NCBI RefSeq assembly: GCF_001625305.1
Contig: NW_017802447.1
Coordinates: 995,812-1,059,811 of the forward strand
Origin: Branchiostoma belcheri
Lineage: Eukaryota > Chordata > Leptocardii > Amphioxiformes > Branchiostomatidae
DNA length: 64,000 nt
Reading direction: 5' to 3'
The position numbers were made by a program, and so were the translations under genes. The notes beneath the pieces are model-generated. The model saw only the letters and a list, made by a program, of their open reading frames with translations. It made no database searches and was not told the DNA's origin. Positions 1 through 12,300 of this stretch are shown here, one piece after another (the stretch's first letter is position 1; each line of letters opens with the position of its first letter).

Positions 1-2500
1 CGTAAAGCCGTTTAAGGCATACTCCGAGAATAAAATGCGTAACAACGCGGGTTTACAAGAGAAACATACAAATGACCGCCGGTAACCCCGAATTCGAACA
101 CGCGTTCTATTCGAATGACGTCATATCGAACATGGTGGAACATGATTCGGGTTCGAAACATGTATGTGGCAATCGTGCAGACACACGCCCGAACTCGAAC
201 ATGAATATCAGCCTAGGCCGCCTTAACCCAACCGAGCTGGCCGCTATCGTGTCGAGTGCTCGCCAACGGCAGGATCGCCGCAGGGTTCATCAACGATACG
301 TACTAGTATTTTTGGCTCACAGAACGCTTCGTGTTGATGTGCAAATTACTTCGTCACGGGTCATTTACAAAAATTAAAAAAAATGGTAGAACCGAGTTGC
401 CTTTCTTTAGAAATCATTGGAAATATCGTACGCGGACTCAAAAATATTTCGAAAATTTGTAATTTACGGAAATTTCTTAAGAAGTTAAGAACAAGTTTGA
501 AATGTTTGTAAAACATAAGATATCCCTTTAAAAATATTTATAAAAGATTGGAATTAAATCTAAACAATAGCAACAAACACCGAGCTAAGAATGGGGACCC
601 GATATTGGTCGATTGTCGACATGTAGATAACCAGGCACATATATGTACATGTAGCTTATGAAGTGAATATTCCAATTCGTACATATAATAAAAATAAATT
701 AAATTGATAATACCCTAATTTACATAATATACAATTCGTCGCCTAGGTGTATTTTTTACACCTTTCTTGTTTCTCTTAGGATGCCCTGCCATTCCTTCAA
801 TTTCAATCAGACCTTTTTGCAAGGCAGTGTGGACCCCTATACTATTATTGGACCATTCATCCTTGAATCGACCTAGCATTTGCAATTGACAACAGTGCTC
901 TTCTTTTCTTCAACGCTAGGAGTCGCTCACATCATCAGCAATCACCGTCATTATAACACTACGTGGTGATGAGAAGATGATCGTTGCTTTATAGTGAAAA
1001 AGAGCTTTTCACATCCGCACGCTGTCGGTCTGTATGTTAGCAGCTATGTTAGCATGCGGGTTACGAGACGACATGCCGGTATTAAACAATATACGAGCTT
1101 TGTTTGAAATTGCGTGGTTTTCACACCTGTTAATAACTTTTTCCCGGTGGAAAGTATTTCCTTTTATTCCTATGGCTATGTCAACAGAAATGACTGGTGC
1201 ATGTAGTACCTAACCAGTACCTACACATGATATGTTTCAAACTTTTTCTTCTGTGCAATAAATTGTGAAAACCTGAATAATGATAATTAGCGCAAACGTT
1301 GTAATGGATATTTAGAGTAAAAAAAAGACAAGAAACAACACACAGTGAATCTGATACTAGATCAACACAGGTCACTGCACTCTGATCACCAAGTTTTCAT
1401 CGCTCTTCAAGTTAGTACGCTGAATCAAGATTCAAGCCTCATTGGTTGAATCAGGGACATATAACGTTTTTTGTTGAACATGGACGCAAGGGGAAAGCAC
1501 CTGTCCTAAACTTCTGACTAGCTTACCTGCGGTATTTTCCCGCCGTAGAAGCCATGCCCTATTATCAAGCACGTGTCCTAGACTCCTAGTACTATTTATT
1601 AGGAAGAACAAACAAAAAACAAACCAACCAATCGAGCTGAAGTATGTGTTGATTAGCAATTCTATAAGACAATGATATACTCTACTTCCCTCAGACCAAT
1701 AGGCAACGTTAATGAGTAATTTTTAAGAAAGCTTAAAAGTTTGAAATTGGAATCCACCTGAGCTCATAGCATGAACTTTAAACTTTATTGTGCAATCAGC
1801 TTTGTAGCCATACATGTAGTCGCTTGTTTATTGTTGACAGATAGCCGTATCAAATCGCAAACATTTGCTGCCGTATTTCTATCTGTAAACAGCTGACACC
1901 GTCGAAATGGCGTCAAATGAGAAATGAGATACCAGAAGATGTTGTGAAAAAAAGGACATACCGCGTCTTTTCAAAATCAACGTGCAATCAGTCACCGCAC
2001 GAATACCGTCAAAACCACCGACAAGCGCCAAGTCGTGAATTGACATTTCGGTAACGTGGGTTAAAAGAAACAAGCAGGAATACCCAGGCGTGGTCAATGA
2101 CGATTTGTCCAAACACAAAACACAAAGGGACAAGAAAAACACAGTCGGACCGGGAATACCACACGACCAGGGCCGTACGACGTGCCAAAATAGCTTCTAT
2201 TGTCCACGCTGTTCACTCTGAAAAGTACCCCTGTACAAAAGGACGTCAAAACAGGTCCTCACAATGGCAACAGGGAATTCTTCCGCGGAAAAGTAGAGTT
2301 TTCCAGGCCGAATCGTGGCGTGAATAGGCTCAAGTGGGTGGTAGAGTTGCGGAACAGCCTAGAATTGAAATAGTCGGTTTTTGGATATCAGGTGTGCCCT
2401 ATCCGTTTTGGTTGTATGGTAAGAACAATGACCCTATTTTCGCGATGACGCAATGACGTGTGCACGTATACATGAAAATGATTAAAGGCAACTTTTAAAC
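1..2500. other. Upstream intergenic DNA, no gene recognised
   Basis: Mostly AT-rich. 90-210 has recurring TCGAACATG-like words and an open frame of about 100 codons without a recognisable domain. Nothing else supports a gene on either strand. Confidence 0.5.
116..123. promoter_or_regulatory. Palindromic TGACGTCA (CRE-type site)
   Basis: Exact eight-base match to the CREB/ATF full palindrome. It lies 3 kb upstream of the BICC1 exon 1, so a regulatory link is only a possibility. Confidence 0.2.
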
Positions 2501-2576
2501 TTCCACTTTTAAAAACAGTTAAAGTCATTTGTTTCAATGGCCAAATTTAGTCATTAAAACCAATATTGATATAACA

Positions 2577-2918
2577 GTGCCAAAAAGCACAAAATTCCAT
2601 CAATTTCAATGCCCCTGACGTGATGTCTGATGGAAAGATTCAGAAATCAATGTTTTCTTTAAAAAAAAGTAAAATCTCATCAAAATTCAAATGCTAAACG
2701 CGACGGTCCATCCACTGCATTTCTGCAAGTGAACATTGGGATTTGGCGCATCCATTGATATATGCCTTTGACTTGATGACTGACGGAAAAATTCAGATAT
2801 CAATGTTTAGAAATCAATGCTTTCTGAAATTTCAAACGCTACATGCGGCAACAATTCATCAGCGCAATGCCTCTCATTCAAAAAAGTGAACTTTGCAATT
2901 TAGCGCATTGATATAGTA
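2577..2918. repeat. Degenerate tandem repeat upstream of exon 1, about 160-bp unit
   Basis: Two diverged units share, in order, a TGCCYYTGACKTGATG-type block, GGAAAGATTCAGAAATCAATG-like sequence, an AAATGCTAAACGCGACGG-like block, and AAGTGAACATTG followed by a TTTGGCGCAT-like end. Units start near 2577 and 2752. No coding potential. Confidence 0.55.
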
Positions 2919-3179
2919 AAGTCACATCCGTCAGCTGTTGTACTCAGGAAAGGTCACAAAGTAGTCCATTAAAGTCCTTACTTAGCTTGAAAATGAATAA
3001 TATTCCACAGTTGTTCATTTACATGGACCATATTAATATAGGCGTGAATAAAGACGTGTATTTGGTAGAATAGATGGTTCCTTGCACGAGTTTTTGGCTT
3101 GTCAATGGTATGTAAATGATCCCGCAGCGGATGTCTCCACATTGTTGACGTGCGTGAACAGGCCGGGTGGGAAAATGCC

Positions 3180-3396
3180 ATGGCGGCCGTGGGGCCCGAA
3201 AGCAATCGTAGCGGCGCACCGTTTCTAGGCGGTCTAGGGCCCACACACGCCGACATGCGCGACCACAACAGCCCGATGGATCCCAACGACTCCCCCACCG
3301 AGTCGATCGAGCCCGAGGAAACGATAGAGAGGCCGCCAGACTGGGTGGAGGAACGATTCCGAGTCGACCGCCGTAAGCTTGAAGCGATGTTGCAAG
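3180..3396 (+). CDS. BICC1: BICC1 exon 1 (start codon, N-terminus)
   Basis: The ATG at 3180 sits in a good Kozak context (gccATGG) and is the first ATG after an in-frame TGA at 3117-3119. It reads MAAVGPESNRSG and ends in WVEERFRVDRRKLEAMLQ, the conserved block before KH1. The exon ends in phase 1 before gtaagg. An out-of-frame ATG at 3175 and a five-codon ORF at 3131-3148 lie just upstream; if the transcript starts before them they would act as upstream ORFs. The first half of the exon is not conserved. Confidence 0.93.
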
Positions 3397-6300
3397 GTAA
3401 GGGGGAGGGCGATGGAAAAGTCTTGGTTATCACGACGGGCAAATGTACTTTCCCCGTCAAAAATAAATCACTGTCTGCTCCGAAAATGCTGCGGAGTAGT
3501 TTCTAGATCTTGTCAGAGGGACTAGCCAGGTTTTGCAGGCCGGGAGGCTAGCTGACAGAGTTAGAGAAGTGGACGTGTGCCAAGGAACCCCGGCGATCGA
3601 GAAAGTTTGCAACACAAAATATGTTGCTACAAGCCACCACTAGGCAAGATGTCTACGGCGGGCCTAAGGTCGACCATGTGTCATGTCCCCGGCTCGGTCA
3701 GACAGTCAGAAATAACGAGGAGACTTGTAGCTAGGTTTGCGACAATCTCAGACAAGGGACAGCCCGGGCCAAAGAAGGAAATCCGCGCGTGTGCGTCCTG
3801 TTGTGGAGTGACACCTGGTAACGTTATGATAACGGTTCATTCGGGTGCTCGAACATCGGGGAAAAACTTTCCCAACTTCAGACAAGTTGGAACAATAATC
3901 AGAATCATACGTAACGACCTTACAGATTTTCTTACTGGTGTGCCGATATGGCCTTGTTTGTGTCAGTGGAAGGGAGAGATATGTTTCCCGTAGAGACCCG
4001 GGTCCTGTGGTATCCTAACCTAACCGGCGGCTCGCAGCGTCTCTGCCACCGAGCGGGACACGAGCCTCGCCCCGGCCCCCTCCCTGGGGAGATCCCTGCC
4101 TTCTAGACGTTCCCAAGTCTGGCCGGACAAATTACGAACAGGGCTGCAGCTATCGGGTTCGTGCCGGGCACGGGCTAGTGTCGCTTTCAATAACACACGC
4201 TGTCTAGTGTCGCTTTCAGTAACACACGCTGTAGCTTTCAACACGGACAACATGACACTTAAGGTTGTACTAAGGAAATGTGAGCTAAGGAGCCGCATAA
4301 GTTTGCTTGGCGACAGTCAATAACGCACCAGGGAAAACAAGGAAAGAACATACACAAACACATTACTTACGATTGTGATGTTGTTGACAGGATTTAGAGG
4401 GCAATCATAGTTGTTTGACCACGGCATAGACACCGGTCCAAATCAACCAACCCCCTGGGCAGAGGAAGTCAAAATATAATTTGTCTGAGTTTGAAATTGT
4501 TGAAAATTTCTCCATGTGATGCTGCAAGGTAAGGCTAGGAAAATGAACTTGATCTGTAATGTGTGTCATAAGATAGCATCCAATCCCTCACAATTTGCTA
4601 GCCCCTTTGTGTGAATGCCCGGAGAAAAGTAGTTTCGTGTTACAAAAAAACATCAATTTGAGCATTGGTGTGAAGTGTGGCAACTTGATGAAAAATGTGT
4701 AGGTTGGAACACTTGAGAGGTGGGAGGGGGGCATGTGTCAAGTTTGGGGGAACTTTAAACTTTAAACCAATCTTCCACCCCATAATTCACCACACATATC
4801 TGCCATACCAAAATGTTGACCTCAGTCTATTGTTGATAGTTGCCATGGTAACCAAAGGAACAGGAAGAGGGGAGTTGTTTACGTTTGGTACAGAATGCCA
4901 TGATCATGTCCGCAGTATGCTAACCATCTCAATCTTGCAAAATCATCCAGAGCTGTAGTGGTCACATCTGAACTTAGTAGGTATTTTAACCAAAGATTAT
5001 GCCTTGATCTGCTGTATTATTTTTAACTCTATTAAAACCATATGTTAATTGATTTTTTTGTCAGACTGGCAAAAAAAATTGAAGCCCAGGTGCAACCGTT
5101 TTGCCTTTTCAGCAGATGAAGCATTATTTTCTTGACACATTTCCAGGGAAAGGTCACGATTAGGCGATTCTTTTGGACGTACAATGTGAAATGTCAAGTT
5201 GCTCAAGTTATCTAGCAAATGATTTGACAAATTACAAAACCTGCTGTGAGTTGGGTCGTTGCAAAGAATGGAGGGAAGATGTTTTTTGTGCAGAGATCAG
5301 TGTGAATTGTCCAGACAGGTATCATCCCTTACCTGCAGTAGTCTGCTAGAGCAGGAAGGAAACAATTATCATCTCGTGAAATTGCACAATGACAGTGTTG
5401 TACCAAATTATATGGTCCTAGCTAACAATGACAGACCTCTTCAGGTAAGCTCCTCCTTATTGTGACATGGCAGCGATGAATCAAAGCCTTGTACAAGAGT
5501 ATATTTGGAGATTATGATGCATTAAAGGTAATTACCATGTAGAGCAAAACAGCTTGTCACCCTGCCATGCTAGCAGAACAAGTATTTGGTTTGAATGTTA
5601 GAATCGGTCCTTCTAACATTGTTGTCTTTTTTGACATATAATAATCTATGTTCTAATATCCTATTATATCTAACAGGAATGATATGGGCGCCAGTATAAC
5701 CACGGATGATGTAAATGTGCACAAATATTATGTTGAAGTTGAGTATGTATCGGTGACTTGTGAGTACGTGGTGTGGCAGTCCGGTGTGTCTATCAGAATG
5801 TTGCCTGGCATTGGGAACATTTCTATAGGCAAACAGGCATCACAGCTGAGTTTGGCGCCAGTGTTTAGGGTTTGTGTTGTGTGTTTTACCCCACCGGTGC
5901 ATAACCTGTCCTTATACACCACACGATACACCACCAGCAAAAAAATTGTTTATCTACACTTCGGTTTGAAGTCAAAGAACAGTCTGGGTCAATATCCTTC
6001 TGGCTATTTTGGTGCGATGTTGTTTTGCAGATAAAAACGTCTCTGGATTTATAGTTGCCATAACTAATAGATTGTCACGGCCTGAAGAATAGTCAAGGCT
6101 TAATGCAGTAGCTCTTGAAGGTTACCCAAGTCTTGAATCAAGATTTACAACTGTGGAGGGGGGAGGGGGGCAGTAAGGGTTGCTGACTAGATTACAGATT
6201 GATTTCCTAATTCTATATACCTCAATGGAAGATACAAATGCCATGAATAATGTATATCCACAGGCTATGGTAAGGAAACAATAAAATATACCTGTGTTAG

Positions 6301-9300
6301 TGCTTTACAAATGATTTATGTAACAGAAGGGACCCTGTTTCTTGGAATTGCTAAAATATCTTCTCTCCCAAACTTGTCTGTGTACCTGACAATGGCCAGA
6401 CTCATCGTTATGCATATTCGCAATGCAATGGTAGTGTCAGATTCAAAGACAGTATATTGTATCTGTGCCAGAAGATTGTAAATGGTGATAGATGTTATGC
6501 TTTTTGCGCCTGCACGTGACACTTGACCAAAGTTTATTGGCTGGATTTGTCTAGAGGTTTACCCTTGCATCACACACTGCGGTTGCTGGCTGGGAACTTG
6601 GGTTGGACTCAAGCCATGCACGAGTAATGTAACTTCAGGCAATTTTGAGCGGCATTCCCTCTCATAACAACCGGCCCTTGTGTTGGCGTGGAGGGCTTCT
6701 CTCCACCAGAATGAGCCGATTGTTGTCTCTTCTGAGATCAGGGAAAGTCGGGAGCCATTGTTGTAAAAGCTAGCGGAATGCTAGAAGCCTGTCGCAGCGG
6801 AGCTTTACTAAGATCTGTTTGGATAGATAAATCGCGACCTTAATTGAGAGGACACTAAGAAAAGGACAGTGTCCCCAGGCTAGGATTGCTAGTATACGAG
6901 CAGTTGGTTATCGCTGGAGGGAGGGGCTAGTTTAGCCTTATTTAGGGCAGAGCAGCGATGGGAGACAAATTAAGTCCTGTATAGTTTATTCCCACGGATA
7001 TTTTCCTAGGCTTTTTATTTGATGTAGTTCAGCCCTTGTAGTCAGCAAGAAACACCTTCAATGAAGCTGGCCCCATTTCTTTCATTACGTTTGTAAACTT
7101 CAGTCCACGAAGAACAAACTGCCTCAATGCTTTAAAAACCCAGGTGTGTGCGACTTGCTACCTACGTGTTTACGGAGGTATTGTTCCAGTGGACGATGGT
7201 ATGACTCAGAGTCTATAGTGTCAAGAACGCTGTATCCCCAGCCAACTAGAGCACACAATGCCTCTTGTTACTCATGAAAAGAGCAACCCGAATCGACAAC
7301 AAGAATCTGAAGTCTACTCTGTCTATACTCCATTGCCTTCATGCAAGAGTACAAAATGAACTGAAATCAATCAGTCCCTAACCAGAGATGATCTCAATTC
7401 ACACCCAGCCATACGCATACAGTGTCTTATTTCTTGTTTTGTCATTCAAGCAGGGTTTGAGTATTTTGATATCTGTTGTGATACTGATCCAGTTAACCTG
7501 GTCCTTCTTGGAAGAATGATCAAAGCACTGTCGGAATGTACCTCTCGTATATTTCTGATCAAAATTTCTTAACGCCAGCTCTCAGATTTTCTTGTATGAC
7601 CAGCCCGTAGTTGTTGTGATTCCTGTAGAATTTAAAGTACTCCTTTATAACCGGCTGTGTCCCAAGTTCCATCCCACCATGTGGCTGTGTAAACACAGGA
7701 GGGTGGTTGTTCCCTCGCACATCATGTTGAGCACCCACCTTGTACCAAAATATTTTCCCCAGGGCTTGTACAAATATATCAATACTCCCACAGAGTCTCC
7801 AAAACTCCCTGGTATTCCGAGATAGCGAGTAATATCCGCCGATGATACATGAGGCATGCCGAAATGATCGTACCACCAGGGTCGGAAAACGGTATGAAAT
7901 ATCGCGTACTCAGGAAATGCAGCATCAAAAGATCTTTACTGGCACCCACTGACATGATATATCTCTCATATCTCGCAAGTCTTCAGGCAGGATATATACC
8001 ATTACATGTCTCCCTGGATGACTCTAGCACTAAATTAATGACCTCTCTGGGTCAATTTTGCCATCGCTGCATTACATTTCTCCCCCTGCATAGGAAACAT
8101 GTTTCGTGTAATCATATTTGTCATATAGATTGTTGGGGCTGTCTAGTTTGATTAATAACGTGAATATGCCTTCCTTGTTATTCTTTAATATTCGCACAAA
8201 TGAACATTGTCTGGACCAACCAGTGGTTTCATCTTCAAAATTAAATTACGAGATAATAACATAAACTAGGGTAATGTAACTGGAATAACATTTGTTTTTC
8301 TGGTAGATAATTAAAAATGTACCGATGGACATTATTCAAATTGAATATAATCGTTGCTTGGTATTGTTGTGCATGTCTTGGCATGAAGAATCCATATTGA
8401 TTTTTTTTGGTTCGGATTGCTTTGGTGTCAAAAGTACAGACCACACAGGGTCTAGCTACGTGTGTGTCTCAGACAGTACAGATTTAAATTAGACATGTCT
8501 GTTTTCTGGGGGGAAAATTCATATCGTCATACAAGAAAAATGTAATAAGTGTTTTGTGAAGCAAGAAAACCATCAATAAACAGGTCAGTGTGAGGACACT
8601 CACACATTGTGATCCAAATCACCTGACAAAACATAACAGAATCGGGCGGGAGTTACTTTTTAACCTGCCTGCCATTGGGTGCTGATTGTGATTGAATTAA
8701 TACCGTTAATTCCCCCGTTGCCATGAGACTATCCATTATTACATAGGTTCATTAGTCGTGACGTTTACCTACTGAGGAAAGAGTAATGGATAGGCTCATC
8801 ACCTGGTCTATTAGTGAGGAGGTTTCGCCAAGATGCTGGGCAGATTAAACAGGTCGGTGTGACGTCCTTGATTTTATAGCACAATCAGGCGCCACCAGTT
8901 CTGCTATTGTGCTGTAAAAGCTGGCTTCACAGGGCCGTATTTACCTTCCAGTCAGTGGACAAACTAGACAACACTGGAGCTGTATTGGTGTAGGAAAAAT
9001 TAGGTCTAATCTGCTTACCGTGTGTTTGAGATCTACAAGAAGACCCTGTACATTCCAGCCCAGAGCAAACAAGTTAGAATAGAAAGAAGGACAGAAAAAA
9101 ATCCTTTTTGTATGTGTGTGTGCGGTTGTGTGTGTACTGTACTTATAATACACATGCTAGCTTTTAACACTGTCTTGACTTTTTTTGGCAACATCTGGTA
9201 GCAATTATTGTACTTTTTATGGACGTATAATTTTGGTTGTGAATTATTATTATAGTGTTATGATATGGAAGATGTAATATTAGTCTTTGCTTTCAATAGT

Positions 9301-12300
9301 CCTACAGTTTTACTCTGTTGTGTTTTGCCATTTGGATGTTTTTGAAGCAGCTGTTAGCAATTTTTTTACCAATTTTCATAGCTGTAATTTTAGCTGAGAA
9401 CTTCACTGCAGTACATGTATTTTTGTGATATGATAAATCACTTGCTAGTCACCGTTAGCTACTGTTATGCTTGTGTAGCACATTATTTTTGACATGTTTA
9501 GGCACTTGAACGTTATATAAAATGTTGGTGAGAGTTAGAAGACAGGAATGTTAGCGTCGTGCATACCAGGAGTCTGCTGAACTTTACACGATTGTGCCAG
9601 GCATTGTCGGGGAGGTGGGGAAATGTACTGGAATCCCTACCTTTGTGCCTGCGCTGTTTGGACAAAGATTAACTACAAGTATTTGTTATGCTGTATGCAT
9701 TGCCAGGTGAAGACATGTGTATAGCCTGCTGTTGTGATTACTACTTTGGTACCCAAGAATGTTGAGACAATGCCGTATAATAATACTTATAACTCCAGCT
9801 CTCAAGCAGATGATTTATAACGGTGGAGATTTTTTCTGACATTGGCAATATTGTGGGTGGGGAGGGGGGCATTAGGCTAGCCTTTGTGTGCATGGTGGCT
9901 CACCCAACCCAAGGCTAACATAATTATAGGGCCCTGTCCAGTTTGTTTTTGTTACCATCCAGAAAACCTACAAAGGTAACAACAACACCAGAAGAAAAGG
10001 AGCCAAAGGGTCTGAAAGTAAGTGGCACCGGGAAGCCTTGAAAGGGATTGCTTTGTGTACCGCAAAATTTATGCAAACATAGTTTTGTATGAAAGGCAGA
10101 GGCGGGCGGCTTTAAAAATTGGGGCCCTGCGACGGAATGTTGAAGCCGTATGGCAACTATATTGATTTGCAGTCAATGGTGGAGGCGGAACATAAAAGGT
10201 AGATTTATCGACGCACATATCTGGGCTATGGTTGGCTGCAAGTTCATCTTTGTTGATGACGCAAGCAGCCAGAATGTCCTACTGATTGTGATAAAGATAA
10301 CATTGATGGCCTTCTTTGTGGCTGGGCTTAAATTTACTCTAGAGAGCAGAGATGGAGGGAGAATAATGGAGGAAAGACACAAACAACATGGGTCATTATG
10401 TTTCAGGTACTTTTCTCCTTTCTGCAAGGTGAAGGTTGGTGGAGTATTGAATTTTTTTTTCAGCTTGAGTTTTAGAATAAATTAAACAGGTAATTTCTTT
10501 CAACCTAATTATCCAATTTATAAATTTCCATAATTGATTGTCTTCACAACAGCATAAAGAAATAGAAAAAGGGATAATATAAACAAGTAAAAGACACAGC
10601 ATTGTAAAAAGATCATTACTCCTCATGATGTGTGTTTGGGGAGGGGGGCGGAGTAATTTGCAGATGACTGAGATGTTCTAGATCTCTATCCTGCATGTCG
10701 CCAAGACATTTGTCACCTAGCTGCCAGGTTCTTCGCAGTTTGCTGCCGCCACTCTGATGTTTGTCTCTATGATGTAAATTTCCCCTGGTAACTACCCGTG
10801 ACCACTTGGCGCCTTGTTGCGATGCTCTAATCTCAGCGTCACCTTCACACCTTGCCCTTCCTATGTATGTTCTGTGCTGCCTTGGCTCCATAAGCGATAC
10901 AAATTTGGTTTCGAAAGGATATCTTTGCAGGGACGACTTATGATACATTATTGATTTTTTGGTGTGATGTAGAGTAGCTTTTAGTGTCACAATAGGGCAC
11001 AACAGTTTATTTTCTTGATTCTCAGGAAAGAACTATTAGCAAGCAGACATTATAAAAGCAGAGGGCAGAGAGGAAACTTGAATATGACTGTATGCAGTCT
11101 ATACAACTGAATGCACCAATGGAAAAACCTGGTCCTCAAGCTTTGTTTTCACTTTGTTTTTCCTCCTAGACATATTTTTTTTTAATCTGAGAACTGGCAA
11201 ATCAACCAATTTGATTGGTGTGGCCTTAGCGTCAGATTTACAAATTTGCAAAATTGCTTTTAAGTAATAAAGCTCCCATAATGACAGTCATTCCTTTACA
11301 GTTATTGAAATACTTGTTTGTAAGAAAGTTAAAGTTGACTGACCGTCATGCTAGTGATGAGGAATGTTGTCCTTCTAACAGTGGTAGGATTGGGTGTGGG
11401 TTGAAGTGATGTATGACCAGGTGCCTTGTGTACTCGAGTAGGAACCCTTCTAATCATGTCACACATCCCAGACACACGTGCAGAAATTTGCTCTACACTT
11501 GTAGCTGGCAGTTGTCTACATGGCTTGCATTTCCAACATTTTCTTACTCTATCAATATGGATATCATGGATCACATCTATGTGTTGATTAAGGCCTACTT
11601 CTTGAAAAGAAAGTGATTATTTCACCATGTGTGAGCTCTTTATAGAACACATTCAAAATGTGTGAATACATCGTAATTATCATCCAAGTGATTGTGAGAG
11701 AAAAATCTAACATATATGAAGTTTATTTTGGTCTCCATGGATGTAAACCATCAAGTCAAGTTTATTTGGCCAGCCATACCTTGGCTTGCACCTGCACAAC
11801 ATAATCACTGTTCTTCAAGTTATAAGACTTCCTCTCCATTCCTTGGGGCTTTGAGTGTCAATACTACTGATTAAAAGGAAAAAAACAAGAAAACTGTTGA
11901 TAGGGTTGGAATGTGACCTTGTGCACATGTAGCAAATACCAGTGACGCTACGTGTAAGACTGTTTTGTACATTGAACTGAAGATTGTTAGCATTGCAAAA
12001 TGTCAGCTATCTGGAATACTTACCAAGTGAAGGGGGAGGGGGGCTCCTGTAGATATTTCTTTCAAACTTTCAAAGGTGTATTGGCCCAGGTTGCCTATTA
12101 GTACATGTAACATAACATAACTTAATATGATATATCCAGATTTCATTGATGTTGTGCAGTAAAAAAGGCAGTTGAACAAGTTATTCAATTTGCTTGGCCA
12201 AAGGATTGTATTATTCCTGACTTTGCATCAGAGCTCAACCTTGAAAAGAGTTTATATCAGATTAGGGAAGGAATCGGCTTCTTCTTAATTATTCTGCTAA

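Larger units (their letters stand above)
3100..4300 (+). promoter_or_regulatory. CpG-rich 5' region of the BICC1 homologue
   Basis: CpG dinucleotides and GC content are clearly raised from about 3120 to 4230 compared with the AT-rich flanks; the region covers exon 1 and the first kilobase of intron 1. No convincing TATA box is placed; the transcription start is not determinable by eye. A long open frame at 3577-3993 in this region has no recognisable domain and is probably a by-product of high GC. Confidence 0.5.

Noticed and set aside
3577-3993. 138-codon open frame in the CpG-rich part of intron 1
   Set aside because: No recognisable domain and no family match known to me; long open frames are expected by chance in GC-rich DNA.
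5259-5443. Open frame with a Cys-rich start ending at a gtaagc donor-like site
   Set aside because: It resembles an exon on its right side only; no conserved domain and no partner exons in phase.
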